DNA of 64,000 bases. Source: Achatina immaculata. Lineage: Eukaryota > Mollusca > Gastropoda > Stylommatophora > Achatinidae. Positions 43,828 to 54,900 of this stretch are shown here, piece after piece. Under the pieces are notes generated by a model, which had not been told where the DNA came from, ran no database searches, and worked only from the letters and a program-made list of their open reading frames with translations. The position numbers and the translations under genes were made by a program. The stretch lies in the NCBI GenBank assembly GCA_009760885.1, contig CM019696.1, positions 40,614,267-40,678,266 of the forward strand, written 5' to 3'. How positions within the stretch are numbered: position 1 is the first letter of the stretch; the number at the start of each line of letters is the position of its first letter.

Positions 43828-45360
43828 TCACTTGTATCCAGCTGTGTGTCTAAGTTGGTGGCTGGAAAGGAAGCCATGCGAAAGCAGCTGAGGAGTTTCA
43901 GGCATGGATAAGTTGGCAGCTCTTGAGCTCGTTAATGTGTTTTCTGTACTACCTGCAGCTGCATTGTGTCTCAGGAAGTTATGCTCTGAAGGGACATGAG
44001 TGTTAAGCTCTGGCTTTGGTGGTGTGTTGAACAGAGATCTGGCAGATTTTCCTCCCTTCTTCTCCAGGGGATTGACTGCAAAGCTGCTCAATTTAAATCC
44101 GGGCATGAGCAATGATGGGGGTTCTGGTGTTCTCATTTTACCTGTCACCTTGTTCTTGTCAACAGAAACACCCACCTCCTTTGTGTTGCTGATGGGAGCA
44201 CTGTCCACATCCCTGCTACAAAAGCTGTTCAACTTGAATGCAGGAGTGAGAAGTTTTGGAGCCTCAGGTGTTGCTGGAGCTGCGCTACTCTTTGTTTCAA
44301 ACTTTCCATTCTGAACGTTAAATGTGAACAGCCCAGTTAAAAGTGCTGGTGGTTCTGGGGTGTTTGATAACACATCCTTATCCTGGGTCGATGCCGCCTG
44401 ATACTTCATTTCATCTCTGACAGTCGAAGCATTTAATCCTGCTGCGGTCTCCATTTTAGAAAAGCTCCCTAACTTGAACCCAGGAGTCATCAGTTTAGGG
44501 GTTTCTGGGGTTGAAGGAGCAACTGTTTTGCAATCTGACACTTCAGGCTGTTCATTATTAAACACAAAACCTTTCGACAGAACAGCAGATGGTTCTGGAG
44601 TCCTCCGTTTTAGCCTATTTTTATCATCCAACTGAGAAGCTCCATAATTATCTGAACGGTTGTAAGCACTGCAGACTGTTCTGGTCACATTTAGTTTATC
44701 TGCATGTTCAGGATAAAGTTTGCCTCTTCCTCCAAGCCTCAGCAGTGAGACTGTTTCCTCAGACAGACTGCTGTACATGTCCTCCAGACGAGGAGTTGAA
44801 ATTGTCTTCAATTTTTCAGACACAGTCTGACATGAGGGTGACCTAGGGATGTCGCCATTGCTATCATTATCACCTCCTTCTGCCTCCAGTTCATCATCAT
44901 CATTATCATCATCAGTATCCTCAGCATCAGAGTTTTTCAAATCTGAGCTGTCTTTGTGTCTTTCATCAGAGTTCTGCTTCTCTTTTACAGGTCTTTTATA
45001 TCCATATTTTTCTATGTATGATTCAATATTCTCCAGGCGTTGAGACTGAACATCCAGGACAGTTTTCATTAACTCACAAATTCTGTCAATGGTAGCTTTC
45101 CCCTTTGATAACTCAATTTGCTTTGTCCTTGTTTCATCCCTTAGGTCAGTAACATCCTTCCTGGCATGAAGGAGGAAATTCACAGCAAGGCTATGTTCTG
45201 CTTCACTGCTGTTTTTCTGCTTCTTTGAATCAAGCTCCTGCTGCAGATTCTGAATTCCACTTTCCACCTCTGATGCAAGACGTCGAAGCTGAGAGAAAAA
45301 ATTTCCTACGAGAGCTTTACTGGTGGCCCCCGAATTGCTGAATTTTGTAACATCTGACAT
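43828..45360 (-). CDS. SKA3: SKA complex subunit 3 (spindle and kinetochore-associated protein 3)
   Basis: SKA3 is part of the SKA complex that links Ndc80 kinetochores to spindle microtubules. The product is 510 residues (human about 412). Residues 1-125 form a heptad-rich region ending in the family-typical IEKYGYKR (116-122). An acidic stretch lies at about 140-170. From 250 on, a TPExPxLL.PGFKL.SF unit repeats: Thr254, Thr284, Thr334, Thr364 and Thr411, with a degenerate copy at 486 (MPETP). In human SKA3, TP sites are phosphorylated by CDK1 to bind Ndc80 (family knowledge). The ATG at 45360 follows an acceptor-like TTTTCAG|GTGGTCATA, so a 5' UTR intron is likely and the open frame further upstream is probably intronic. 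No introns are seen in the coding part. The C-terminal continuation is uncertain. Confidence 0.85.
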   Translation of the reverse strand: MSDVTKFSNSGATSKALVGNFFSQLRRLASEVESGIQNLQQELDSKKQKNSSEAEHSLAVNFLLHARKDVTDLRDETRTKQIELSKGKATIDRICELMKTVLDVQSQRLENIESYIEKYGYKRPVKEKQNSDERHKDSSDLKNSDAEDTDDDNDDDELEAEGGDNDSNGDIPRSPSCQTVSEKLKTISTPRLEDMYSSLSEETVSLLRLGGRGKLYPEHADKLNVTRTVCSAYNRSDNYGASQLDDKNRLKRRTPEPSAVLSKGFVFNNEQPEVSDCKTVAPSTPETPKLMTPGFKLGSFSKMETAAGLNASTVRDEMKYQAASTQDKDVLSNTPEPPALLTGLFTFNVQNGKFETKSSAAPATPEAPKLLTPAFKLNSFCSRDVDSAPISNTKEVGVSVDKNKVTGKMRTPEPPSLLMPGFKLSSFAVNPLEKKGGKSARSLFNTPPKPELNTHVPSEHNFLRHNAAAGSTENTLTSSRAANLSMPETPQLLSHGFLSSHQLRHTAGYK

Positions 45361-45365
45361 TATGA

Positions 45366-45385
45366 CCACCTGAAAAGAAAAAGGA
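45366..45385 (-). other. SKA3: Probable 3' splice site in the SKA3 5' UTR
   Basis: On the minus strand a pyrimidine tract of about 15 bases ends in CAG nine bases before the SKA3 ATG. The upstream exon was not located. Confidence 0.6.
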
Positions 45386-45689
45386 AAAGAAACCAATACA
45401 TATAGATCATGTATACCAAGATAATTAGAAATGGCAGAATGGAAATACCATATGTCCTAAAATTTACTAATTCTAAGAGTGATCCATAAGGATCTGATGT
45501 TTTTCTTTCTTAATTTAAATCTGCATTTAATTAACTACAAAATATCACAGCACAACATGTATGTAATTTAACAGGAACTCATTATATTCAAACTTAACCT
45601 TTTCAATCCAAGATGCAGAGTTTCAGTGGCAGAACTTTTTACGCTATAACTTGAAATGTTATTCTAATATCACTAAACAATTTTTAAAA

Positions 45690-45976
45690 AAAGGGTAAAA
45701 CCCCTGTTTTCATACCATTAAGCCATATTTGAATACAGTATCACGCCCGCATTTCCAAGACCATCAGCATATTAAAGTGTGATGTGGTTAGTGTCACGCC
45801 CGGCAGCATTGACCTTCCAAGATTTCTTTGGTACCCATTTTTTTTAGGCTGGGTGGACCCCATATCCTTTATGATGTGGTGGTGCCAGAAAAAAAACCTC
45901 CACAACTGTGACTTGAACATGGTACCACCGGATTAGTAGATCAAGCACCAAACCACTTAGCCAACCAGGTTGCCAT
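45690..45976 (-). mobile_element. tRNA-derived SINE, copy 1
   Basis: Read on the minus strand it begins GCAACCTGGTTGGCTAAGTG. TGGCTAAGTGG fits a Pol III A box and GTTCAAGTC a weak B box about 45 bases on. The body (CTGGCACCACCACATCA, TACCAAAGAAATCTTGGAAG, TTTGGAAATG-like) is shared with 49868-50150 over about 280 bp. It ends GGGGTTTTACCCTTTTTT. Divergence suggests it is old. Confidence 0.75.
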
Positions 45977-46129
45977 CATACGAAATAATAAAAATGTAGC
46001 TATCGTGGTGAAAATTTTTTAAAAATAATTACATTAAGTACATTAGGAAGATCCACGACTGAACCAACTATGTGTACGTGAGGGAGCTAGGGAGCAAAAG
46101 AGAGCATTAGCTGAGACGCATATAAACAT

Positions 46130-47045
46130 GAGGACGCTAAGGATATTACTTGAGAAGCACGGCAGTAACAGCTTGAAGTTCAAAGTTCAAAATTCAGACT
46201 CCTGCTTCACTGCATTCAGGACAATCCAAGATATGCTCAGCTGCATGCATCCAAGAGTATGTTTGCTAATAGTTCCTGTCAAATGTTGGTTGTTTACAAT
46301 GCATTTTCTGCCACACAGTTTGGATTTCCCACCAGTAATTTGTCCTAGTCTTTTCACAGCTACATTGTTCTTCCATTCCCGATCTTCATTCTCCCAGTCT
46401 GTCCAATACAGCCACAGCAATGTCCCCCTAGTCCACTGTCAGTCTGTCATTTATTTTTGCCTGTCCAGCAAGTCTGTCTGCCACATCATCGCTAAGTACT
46501 CCTGCATGCCCTGGACAGTAAAGCCACATTAGGCTTGTCACAGCTGACTGGTGTAACAGATGAACCCATTCTTTTCTAAGCAAATTCCTCTCAGTCTTAC
46601 GAAGCATGCCACAATGACATCATTAACTACATCATGAGCAACTAACCATTCCATTGCAGCTGACACAGCCTCAATTTCCACTCACATGCCTGAAGTGGTG
46701 ATTTCAAAGGCTCCCAAACCTTGTGCCATGACTCTTCTATTTCAGTAGGCACAAAACCCCAACCACTTCTGCTGTTCCAAGTCAATGAGCCATCTGTATA
46801 TATTACTGTGTCGGAAGACCTGCAGTGATGCTGGATGAGATTTTGAACCCAAAGTTCAACTGCTCCTTGTGCCCAGTCTCGACATTCACGACCCTTCTGT
46901 ATAATAATGTTATAACCTTTGTTACCTGAGGTTGGTCCTGTACCCATAACCAGTCATCACTTTTAGGCACCTCATCTAGACTGAAAATTGACTTTATTGA
47001 TATGCTTGATATGCTGACTGTGAGGTCTAAACACAAGTATGCTCA
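46130..47045 (-). mobile_element. Non-LTR retrotransposon relic with RNase H domain
   Basis: The minus-strand frame 46947-46642 contains TVIYTDGSLTWNSRSGWGF, the RNase H active-site block ('YTDGS....SG.G'), followed by WEPLKSPLQACEWKL. Downstream frame-shifted pieces give LRRIERNWL-like and SPGHAGV-like sequence near 46590-46500. The RNase H domain points to I- or Jockey-clade LINEs rather than the endonuclease-RT families elsewhere. It is decayed. Confidence 0.75.
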
Positions 47046-47611
47046 GGTAAAGGCATACATCAGGGTTGTTGGCATGAAGGATCATCTTCTCTATAAGGAA
47101 TTGGGGTTAATAAAGAGAAAATGCATCAAACGAGGCAAGATCCTGGATGGATGAGGTGGATGATACAACAGCATGAAAATGTCTGGAAACCATGAGTGTA
47201 AGAGTAGGATCTTCATTTTCTCTCACTCATAAAACCATAGGAAGGGAACATAAATGAGTCAGGAAGTCAGGATCTCACAACTGGCATGGCAAACCCTGAA
47301 CTCTGACTCCTCTATTTTCCCACTATCCAAATCCTCCATAAATGATGCATATCAACTGATCTTGACTTCCAGATCCATAGTCCTCACAGAATTTTTCCAG
47401 AAGAAGCAAACGCTTGAAAAGAGACAAACTGAGAAAGCACCATGAAACCACAGAAAGTTGCCAGTGATACTGAGCTTTTTCAAACTTTATTTCTGACTGT
47501 AGCATGCTTGTCAATGAAAATGTCTGCTGCAGTGTAAGCTATGTTCTTAATCCTGTACGCTTATGTTAAGTTTAAAATAATGAAAATAAGTTAAAAGTCT
47601 ATTGTCTATTT
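47046..47611. other. Intergenic stretch, no gene seen
   Basis: No coding or repeat signature was recognised. Confidence 0.4.
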
Positions 47612-47985
47612 TAGTCAGTCAGTCATTTGCATGACCCTTGCAGAACTTTGCCTCCCTAATAGCACTCCTGAAGGCCTCTCAGTTGTAAGCAAGATGCCCT
47701 GCTGCTGATGCATCCATTTGCAGATCATCAACAATGTCTTGCAACCATCTTCACCTTGGTCTTCCTCTCTTTCTTTTTCCCATTATGTACCCTTCCAAGA
47801 TGGTCTTCTCTAGATTGTCATGACGTTTAATGTATCCAAAATATTTGAGTTTTCTCTCTTTAATCCTCTTTACTAGCCAGCCTTCTTCAATATTAAGTTC
47901 TTGTAGTATGGATATATTTGTTCTTTTTTGTGTTCATGATATATGAAGAACTCTTCTGTAGCATTTGCATTCAAAGGCAATTACG
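47612..47985 (-). mobile_element. LINE family B fragment, minus strand, (TGAC)n tail
   Basis: The tail CAAATGACTGACTGAC lies at 47627-47612 on the minus strand. Upstream it carries GYIMGKRK and [21 protein letters not shown] blocks, up to the CYRRVLHIS block at about 47960. It is 5'-truncated. Confidence 0.9.
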
Positions 47986-48239
47986 TGTCTATTTAGAACC
48001 TTTAAAAATATACAGAATTCTATAAAGACACAGGACTCGTATATTTATGTATTATATGGAAGCCAATATCACTGTGTCTAAGACACTACTGTTATCTGAG
48101 TCACTGTATCAAAGCTGGTCAAGATCCTGTCTTCATGTGTTATCTGGCAACAGGTTGTGATACTACAAGAAGCAATCAAATGAAAACAAGCCAAGGCCAC
48201 TAAATCTCATGATGTGTTTGGAAGGAAAACACTGCCTTT

Positions 48240-49330
48240 ATGGTAGACTGCGTCAGAGCAAAGGTCATCAGTACCAGGAGTGGGGTCAATACCGGTTATT
48301 TGTTTTCTGAGTTCAAGGTCATGCTAACAGAAGTCACAGAGGGGGAAATACCCTGTGCCTCACATACCAATGTGTCTGCACCGAAGGAAGAACTGCACAG
48401 GGTTATTAATTCTTTGACTGCTGAAGGAAGTTCATCAGTAGAAATCCATCAATTAAATGTGCATGGTGAACATGTATTGTTCAAGAGTTGTGTCAAGGAG
48501 TGGGCCGTGCAAATTCAAAGTGACAGGGAAAGAGTGCTCGATGATTCATGTCTGGGTCAATCACATGTGGTTATCACACCAGAGTCAATCCATAAGGCTG
48601 ATAACTTGGTGCGCTGTGACAGACAAATAACAGAGGATGAACTTGCTGCTCATGTAGGCACTAGTCATGGTAACATTCACACCATCCAGCATGAACGCCT
48701 CAGGTACAGGAAGATATGTGTCCACTGGGGTCCCATGGAACCTGACAGCTGAGCAGAAGGCTAAACGTCTGCGTGTGTGCCAGGAACATCTGAAGAGATT
48801 TCAAGAAGAAGCGGACTCATTTCTGTTGCATACTGATACTGGGGAAGAATCTATCTGCCGCTGTCACAACTCTGAATCTCGTAAAGAGACCATGCAATGG
48901 AAAAGCAAGTCACCTCTGCCAAAGAAATCTAAGTCTCAGCCAAGTACCAAGAAAGTTATGCTCACCTTTTCGAATACCAGACCACCACAACAAACCTTAG
49001 GGCCAAGATCAGGCAAAACCGAAATGGGTCTTTGATTAGTAGTGCCATCTTTCTGCATGACAATGCCAGACTTAATGTGGCCAATACAATGAAGCAGAAG
49101 TTAGCTGAATGTGGCTGGGAAGTTCTGCAGCAACCCCCTCTACAGTCTGGACCTCTCATCTTGTGACTTCCATATCTTTGGCTCACTGAAGAAGCATCTG
49201 AGAGGCAAGAAATTTGACTCAGCTGATGCAGTGTGCAAGGTGGTACTGACTTGATTGCAACAGCAGCCTAAAGACTTTTATGAAGCTGATATCCTTCGGT
49301 TGGTGAAACAGTGGCAGAGAATGTAGATAA
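48240..49330 (+). pseudogene. Mariner-like transposase pseudogene
   Basis: The first frame (48240-48752) gives LTAEGSSSVEIHQLNVHGEH, VKEWAVQIQSDRERVLDD, and DELAAHVGTSHGNIHTIQHE, the N-terminal DNA-binding part of a DD34D mariner transposase. After a frameshift at about 48740, LTAEQKAKRLRVCQEHLKRF continues, with TGEES where GDET with the first catalytic Asp is expected, and TMQWKSKSPLPKKSK. A third frame has FLHDNARLNVANTMKQKL with the second Asp intact (about 49050). SDFHIFGSLKKHLRGKKFD-like text follows, and the end is near 49326. At least three frame changes. Confidence 0.8.
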
Positions 49331-49867
49331 TGGCAGAGACTACTGACAGGTAAATATAATACTTTGTCATAGTTAGATAGGTCCCAGCTCATTTTGACTT
49401 CTCCTTATACACTGGCATTATGTGGTTGCATTCAATGTGTTTCCTCTGACAGCAGATTCTATCAAGAAACCTGTCTTTGATCTTGCCCTCAAGAAGGGTC
49501 TTCAATACAGTATTATACCTCCTGACATGCCCAAAGTATCTTAGTTGTCTTGTTTTTATTATTTTCAGTATTTTTTTTTCATTTTCAGCTATACCTGGTT
49601 TAGCACTTTTTTGTTTCCTTTTTTGTTCACATGATATGCCCTATTCTTCTGAGACCCTGCAAACTCTTATTAACATATAATCCATCCTCCCCATCATAAC
49701 AAATGTATAACTAACTAGTCACTATTAATAACTGGAAGCATTTGTGGCACACTATATGTTATGAAGAGTTTATTACAAGTTCTAAACCATAATGTCTGTT
49801 GTCAGAAACACTTAATATGCAGTTCCAGGAAGATCAAAACATTTTTCATTTATACAGATATTTTCCT
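49331..49867. other. Intergenic stretch, no gene seen
   Basis: It includes weak LINE-like plus-strand text on the reverse frame near 49480-49640 (MPKVS, family E-like reading). Not strong enough to call. Confidence 0.3.
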
Positions 49868-50155
49868 ATAAAAGGCAGCCTGACTGGTTGAGAGATTGGG
49901 CGTTTGATCTACCAATCTGATGGTATAGTGTTCAGGTCCCAGCAGTGGGGATTTTTTTCTGGTACCACCACATCAAAAAGACTCTAAAAATTGGTACCAG
50001 AGAAATCTTGGAAGGTAGATGCTGCCAGATGTGATACTGATCACATCACACTTTCATGTGCTGATGGTTTTGGAAGTATGGGCCTAACACTGTATCCTCA
50101 ATATGCCTTTAATTAAATGGAAATGGGGGTTTTACTTTTTCCTCTAAATGTTTAA
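49868..50155 (+). mobile_element. tRNA-derived SINE, copy 2
   Basis: It starts GGCAGCCTGACTGGTTGAGA (A-box-like TGGTTGAGAG), then GTTCAGGTCC in the B-box position, then the body shared with 45690-45976 (TGGTACCACCACATCA, TACCAGAGAAATCTTGGAAG, TCACACTTTCATGTGCTGAT, GGGGGTTTTACTTTTTCC). Opposite orientation to copy 1. Confidence 0.78.
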
Positions 50156-50631
50156 CTGTGATGTTCTTAGTCCTTTCTGTGGTTATTTCATAACTGCTCT
50201 GCATGACTTTTGGGGAACAAATATGGTTGTGCTAAAGTGATAGCACATTATCAGGGGAGATAACCCAGAGTTGACCAAGACCTCTGTTGGTGCACCTACT
50301 AACAGGGTCAGCATGGCTTATAGTGGTATCCATTTTTCTCATTGTATGTATTATGCCATGAAGCTTGCTTTATTTATAAGTCTGTCTTTGGGTTTCATGG
50401 TAGTCATCATAATTTACTTCCATTCTAAAGTGATAATCATTCTGAAATGATGTGTTTCAACATCACAACAATGGTCACTGGCACTTCCAAGGAAATTAAA
50501 GGTACAGTTTGGGAAAAAAAGGCATGCCTATTAATCAACAGCAAAAACATCATAAACACATAATAAAAATAGTAAAGAAAAATAAAATGTGGTCACTGAA
50601 AATTCTAAAACATCACATCATGTCCAGGTCT

Positions 50632-50835
50632 TCATTCATTCATTTGTATGTCACTTGCGAAACTTTGCCTCCCAAACAGCACTCCTATAGGCCTCTCGGT
50701 TGTGAGCAAGATGGCCTGCTGCTGTTGCATCCATTTCCAGATCATCAACGATATCTTGCAGCCATCTTCGTTTTGGTCCTCCTCTTTTTCTTTTTCCCAT
50801 TATGTATCCTTCCATTACGGAAGGATACATAATGG
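50632..50835 (-). mobile_element. LINE family B 3' copy with a 17-bp fold-back at its 5' end
   Basis: Minus-strand (TGAA)n tail at 50632-50646, then the frame with [20 protein letters not shown]. At the truncation point CCATTATGTATCCTTCC (50797-50813) is followed by a 5-base spacer and its exact inverse (50819-50835). The LINE in other copies continues normally after ATACGG. Confidence 0.92.
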
Positions 50836-51189
50836 TCTCTGGGAGTATAAAATGCACGAAACCAGCGCCTAGAACTTTAGTCTTAGCACATATGACACTA
50901 AGTTTCACTTTTGTTTTTAGTTTGCTATTCTAACTACTAAAATGTTCTTGGATCTGCAGATACAAAGATAGTATCTGCACCCTGGATAAAATTAACCAGG
51001 CAAAGTGAGCAGTAAAATCTGACAAATTCCAGTATTCAGAACAACTGGTAATATCTTGTTAAATACGCCTGAAACAGTTTACGAGTTATATAATGAAGAT
51101 AGACATAGGTGCATGGTTCAGTTCTACAAAATAAAAGAAAGAGTGAGGAAAGTGTGCAGAAACAAGAATGGCAGAAAGTATTGAAAAGT

Positions 51190-51300
51190 AAGATCAGCAT
51201 ATATAAATAAAGAACATACAACAATCCAATATTTTGACAAAAAACCTTTTCAATGATCACATACAAAACCAACACAACCGATAAAAACATGTTTTTGGTC
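51190..51300 (-). mobile_element. Solo 3' cassette of a Penelope-like element
   Basis: Minus strand: GATCATTGAAAAGGTTTTTT, then GTCAAAATATTGGATTGTTG and TATGTTCTTTATT. Further along, TTTTGTAGAACTGAACCATG (about 51130) is also present in the copy at 63530-63665. No coding sequence is adjacent. Confidence 0.6.
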
Positions 51301-51823
51301 TCCTTGTAAGATGATCGTTGCCATGACCTATGAACAAATATGGTGCTTAGTGACTCGCCTCAATGATTTTGTCATAACGTATATTATTTGTTTGGCCGGT
51401 TTCTTCTAAATCTGCCAATATTTAGATATACATGCTAAATACGATTATTTCAGAAGAATACTCCACTCATTGTGAAGAATGATTCTCCGTTCCCTTTCGA
51501 AACAAGGATAATGAATCATACATTTGTTTCTTGTCCCTGTTTGAGCGAGATGCGCTATCAGAAGACAGTAAAAATTTTTTAAAATGGAAATTATAACAGA
51601 ATATAACTACCATGAATGTATCTGTAGAAAAAGAGATCTGCTTCAAATTACTTGGTCGCCACAATATTACCTTGATTATGCGTCTCTACAGATAATCTTG
51701 TACATCAGGTCTTGAATTGTTTGAACTCTCCGCCTGCACAAATTATAGGAAAAAACCGCAAATGTAGAACAAACAGAAGAATCAATTTTTCGTTTTTTTA
51801 CGGTACCTGTGTCTTCGTTTTCA
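51301..51823. other. Upstream flank of PIG-C, promoter or 5' intron
   Basis: No strong promoter element was identified. A T-rich tract precedes TTTTCAG at 51818-51824, likely a 3' splice site for a 5' UTR intron. Confidence 0.4.
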
Positions 51824-51863
51824 GGTTGAGAAGAGCTACTACAACACTATCAAACTAAAGAGG

Positions 51864-51963
51864 ATGACAGAGAGTAAACCGTGGAAGAAAATTCTTTATG
51901 AGAAACAAGATTTTCCAGACAATTATGTGGATGCATCATTTCTGAATGAACTGAAAAAGAATT
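51864..51963 (+). CDS. PIGC: PIG-C exon 1
   Basis: Codes [20 protein letters not shown] onward to LKKN plus one base; donor GTAAGT. The conserved block is YE[KR]Q.FPDNYVD. Confidence 0.93.
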
Positions 51964-54900
51964 GTAAGTAACAACAAGTAATTATTGTCGAGTGTCAGCT
52001 GACGTAATCTGTAATGTTCACAGGCTCCCATCAGTTTGTGCCGTAAGTCTATCCAGCCCTCCCTCCTTCGCCTCTCTCCCCTTCCTTTGCTATCTTTTCT
52101 TCATACAGTTTTAGAGCTTCATTTTCCATAGCCTGTCCCGAAAAAAAAGTCTTTTTTTTCCAGTAATTTTCTCTGCCATTCATCACATGTATAGACAGAA
52201 GCAAGGTTATGGTACACAAGACCTACAATTGACCACATTTTTTTTTCACTGTCTGATTTCGATTTCTTCATGAATGCTACATTTCAGCTGACGCAGAATG
52301 CAATTCTGTCTCCTCTGTTTCTCTAAAACCTGACTCAATAAAAGCTACAGGTCTCTCGACCCCATCAAAAATTGCTTCAGACTGATTGAGTTAGAGGTTT
52401 CCTTTCTTCTCAGCAGCACATATCATATCCTCAGTGATCACTGCATTGGTCAGTTCTTCATCAATGACTCACTTCTTTAGAAATAAACATCTCAGGAAAT
52501 CAGTTTTGTAAAAACAAAGGCTATATATATATATTTTAAAATTTTATTTTGCTTTTGCTCACATGAAACCATTTTTTTTCCCAAGCAACATACTCAGTTT
52601 AATATTTTCAGTTTTTCATCATGGATTAACAGTGTTCAGCTTCTTGCTATTATCATATTCCTCAAATGGGGGAGGGCTGTGTGTGTGTATATATGTTAGA
52701 TTGCAAATCATCAGTAAGTACTTTTCATGTTAAAAGCACATTTTTTCTTATTCTGTATTGCCATTTACTTCATAACTTGAATATTTTAGGCTCTGTATGG
52801 TGTCATATTTTTCCAAGAAACTTAGATATCCCAAGAAAAAAAAAAGTTCACCAGCACACCAATCTGTAATGATTTCAGGAACTCTCTAATTTCTTGAAAA
52901 ACAAACCCACACAGTCATATTTTCTTTGTCTAAGGAAAATCATTTGTTAAAAATATCTGATAATCACTGTGCTGCCTACTTCTTGAACAATATTATCTCG
53001 TACTTTCTTTGTCTCTAACATGTCATTTTTAGGTTGTTTCTTTTTAGGTTCTGTTTGTACTAGACTGCTAGTACTCAGATTTTCATGTCTGTAACTTACA
53101 GCAAGGAACCGACATATTTAAAACAGAAAAAAAAACATGTTCCTTGCTGTTTGTTTGGTGGATTTGGTATTCTTTCTTATATTAATGTAGCCAGGTCCTT
53201 GGCCACACTTCACATTTGTTGCCCATGCTTGTCCAATGCGTCACACTTAAATATATATAGCATTCTGTGGTTGTCAGGAGACTAAAACATGGATGCTTAG
53301 GTGCTAGTCTAGTACTGGTAGCCTTTGCATTATGTTTAGGTGCTAGTCTAGTACTGGTAGCCTTTGCATTATGTTTAGGTGCTAGTCTAGTACTGGTAGC
53401 CTTTGCATTATGTTTAGGTGCTAGTCTAGTACTGGTAGCCTCTGCACCTAGGATTACCTCCAGGATAAAGGACACAGGGTGATTTTTGGAAGTTTTTTTG
53501 TTTGTTTTAAATATGTCGGTAAATGGCGTAAATACAGTGTGTGGTTGTTACATTGTTTTTACCCAGATTTCCTCTTTCCTACTTTATCAGTTATTTAGAA
53601 TGTGCCACTTTCATCATTCATTCCTTTGCATGTCCCTTGCGGAACTTTGCCTCCCAAACAGCACTCCTGTAGGCCTCTCGGTTGTGAGCAAGATGGCCTG
53701 CTGCTGCTGCATCCATTTCCAGATCATCAACGATGTCTTGCAGCCATCTTCGTTTCGGTCTTCCTCTTTTTCTTTTTCCCATTATGTATCCTTCCAATAC
53801 GGTCTTCTCTAAATTATCATGACGTTTAATGTGGCCAAAATATTTAAGTTTTCTCTCTTTAATCCTCTTTACTAGCCAGCCTTCTTCAATATTAAGCTCT
53901 TGTAGTATAGATATATTTGTTCTTTTTTGTGTCCACGATATTTGGAGAACTCTTCTATAGCATTTACATTCAGAGGCATTTATGTGCTTCTCAGCTGTTT
54001 TGTTAAGTGTCCAGGTCTCACAGGCATATGTTGCGATGGGAAAGATGCATGCCCTTAAAAATCTTATTTTTGTGGTTCTGTCTGCTCCTCTCCACAGATT
54101 CTTCATTTGTTTTACTTTCTGAAGAGCAATAGATGTCCTCCTTTTAATTTCCCTCATTGTATCTCCATTATTAGTTAGTAGTGATCCAAGATATTCCACT
54201 TTCATCAGAATTATTAATTTTAAGATTTTTGTAGTATTGTTATCCCAACACAGAATGATATATTGATATTGACTGCTGTATTGAGCCATTTTTCTCAATG
54301 TATTTTTCATCCTCAGTATTTGTTCGATCTTATGATTATAAAACTCTTGTTGCTGAGTCAGGATGTATCACCCAACAGCTAACCAGGTAGTCTTTCATGT
54401 TTATCCTTTCCAGCTTTCTTTCTGTTATCTAGAATCACTGAGGTGTAACAATCATTATTTAAAGAACCTGTTGTCTTATTATTTTTTTATAGTTTGTACA
54501 TTATTAGAATGTAAATAGCTGTATTGATGGACACTGTATTTTTGTCTGTTGTTTGGTAGATATTTCAGCAGGTTAATTCAAACAGCAACGTAATTAAGTC
54601 TTCTTCTTTAGTCTCCTTGGAACTGCAAACTTGTGCTCTTTCAGCTATGCAGGAAACTCTCTATTGTAGAGAGCAGAACAACACAACTTCAGATCATCAG
54701 AGAAAGTACCCCCCCCCAGACAAGTGTTTCGGCTTGATTAAACACTCTAATGTTGGGGGGGGGGGGGGGACGAGGGCCTCTGGGTCATGTTTTCCAGAGG
54801 TCTTGTGAGTTGTTGCTTTTTTTTTTTTCGTTCCGGGATTGAACCCATGATCTTTCAGTTGGCATTGCACTTTGAAGTGTGTCCTTAGCAGTTTAGCTAT

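Noticed and set aside
44000..45043. Plus-strand ORFs in 44.0-45.0 kb
   Set aside because: Antisense to SKA3, which has motif and domain support.
53182..53482. Repeat ORFs on both strands ([13 protein letters not shown] and [12 protein letters not shown])
   Set aside because: Both come from the 39-bp tandem array; 39 is a multiple of three.
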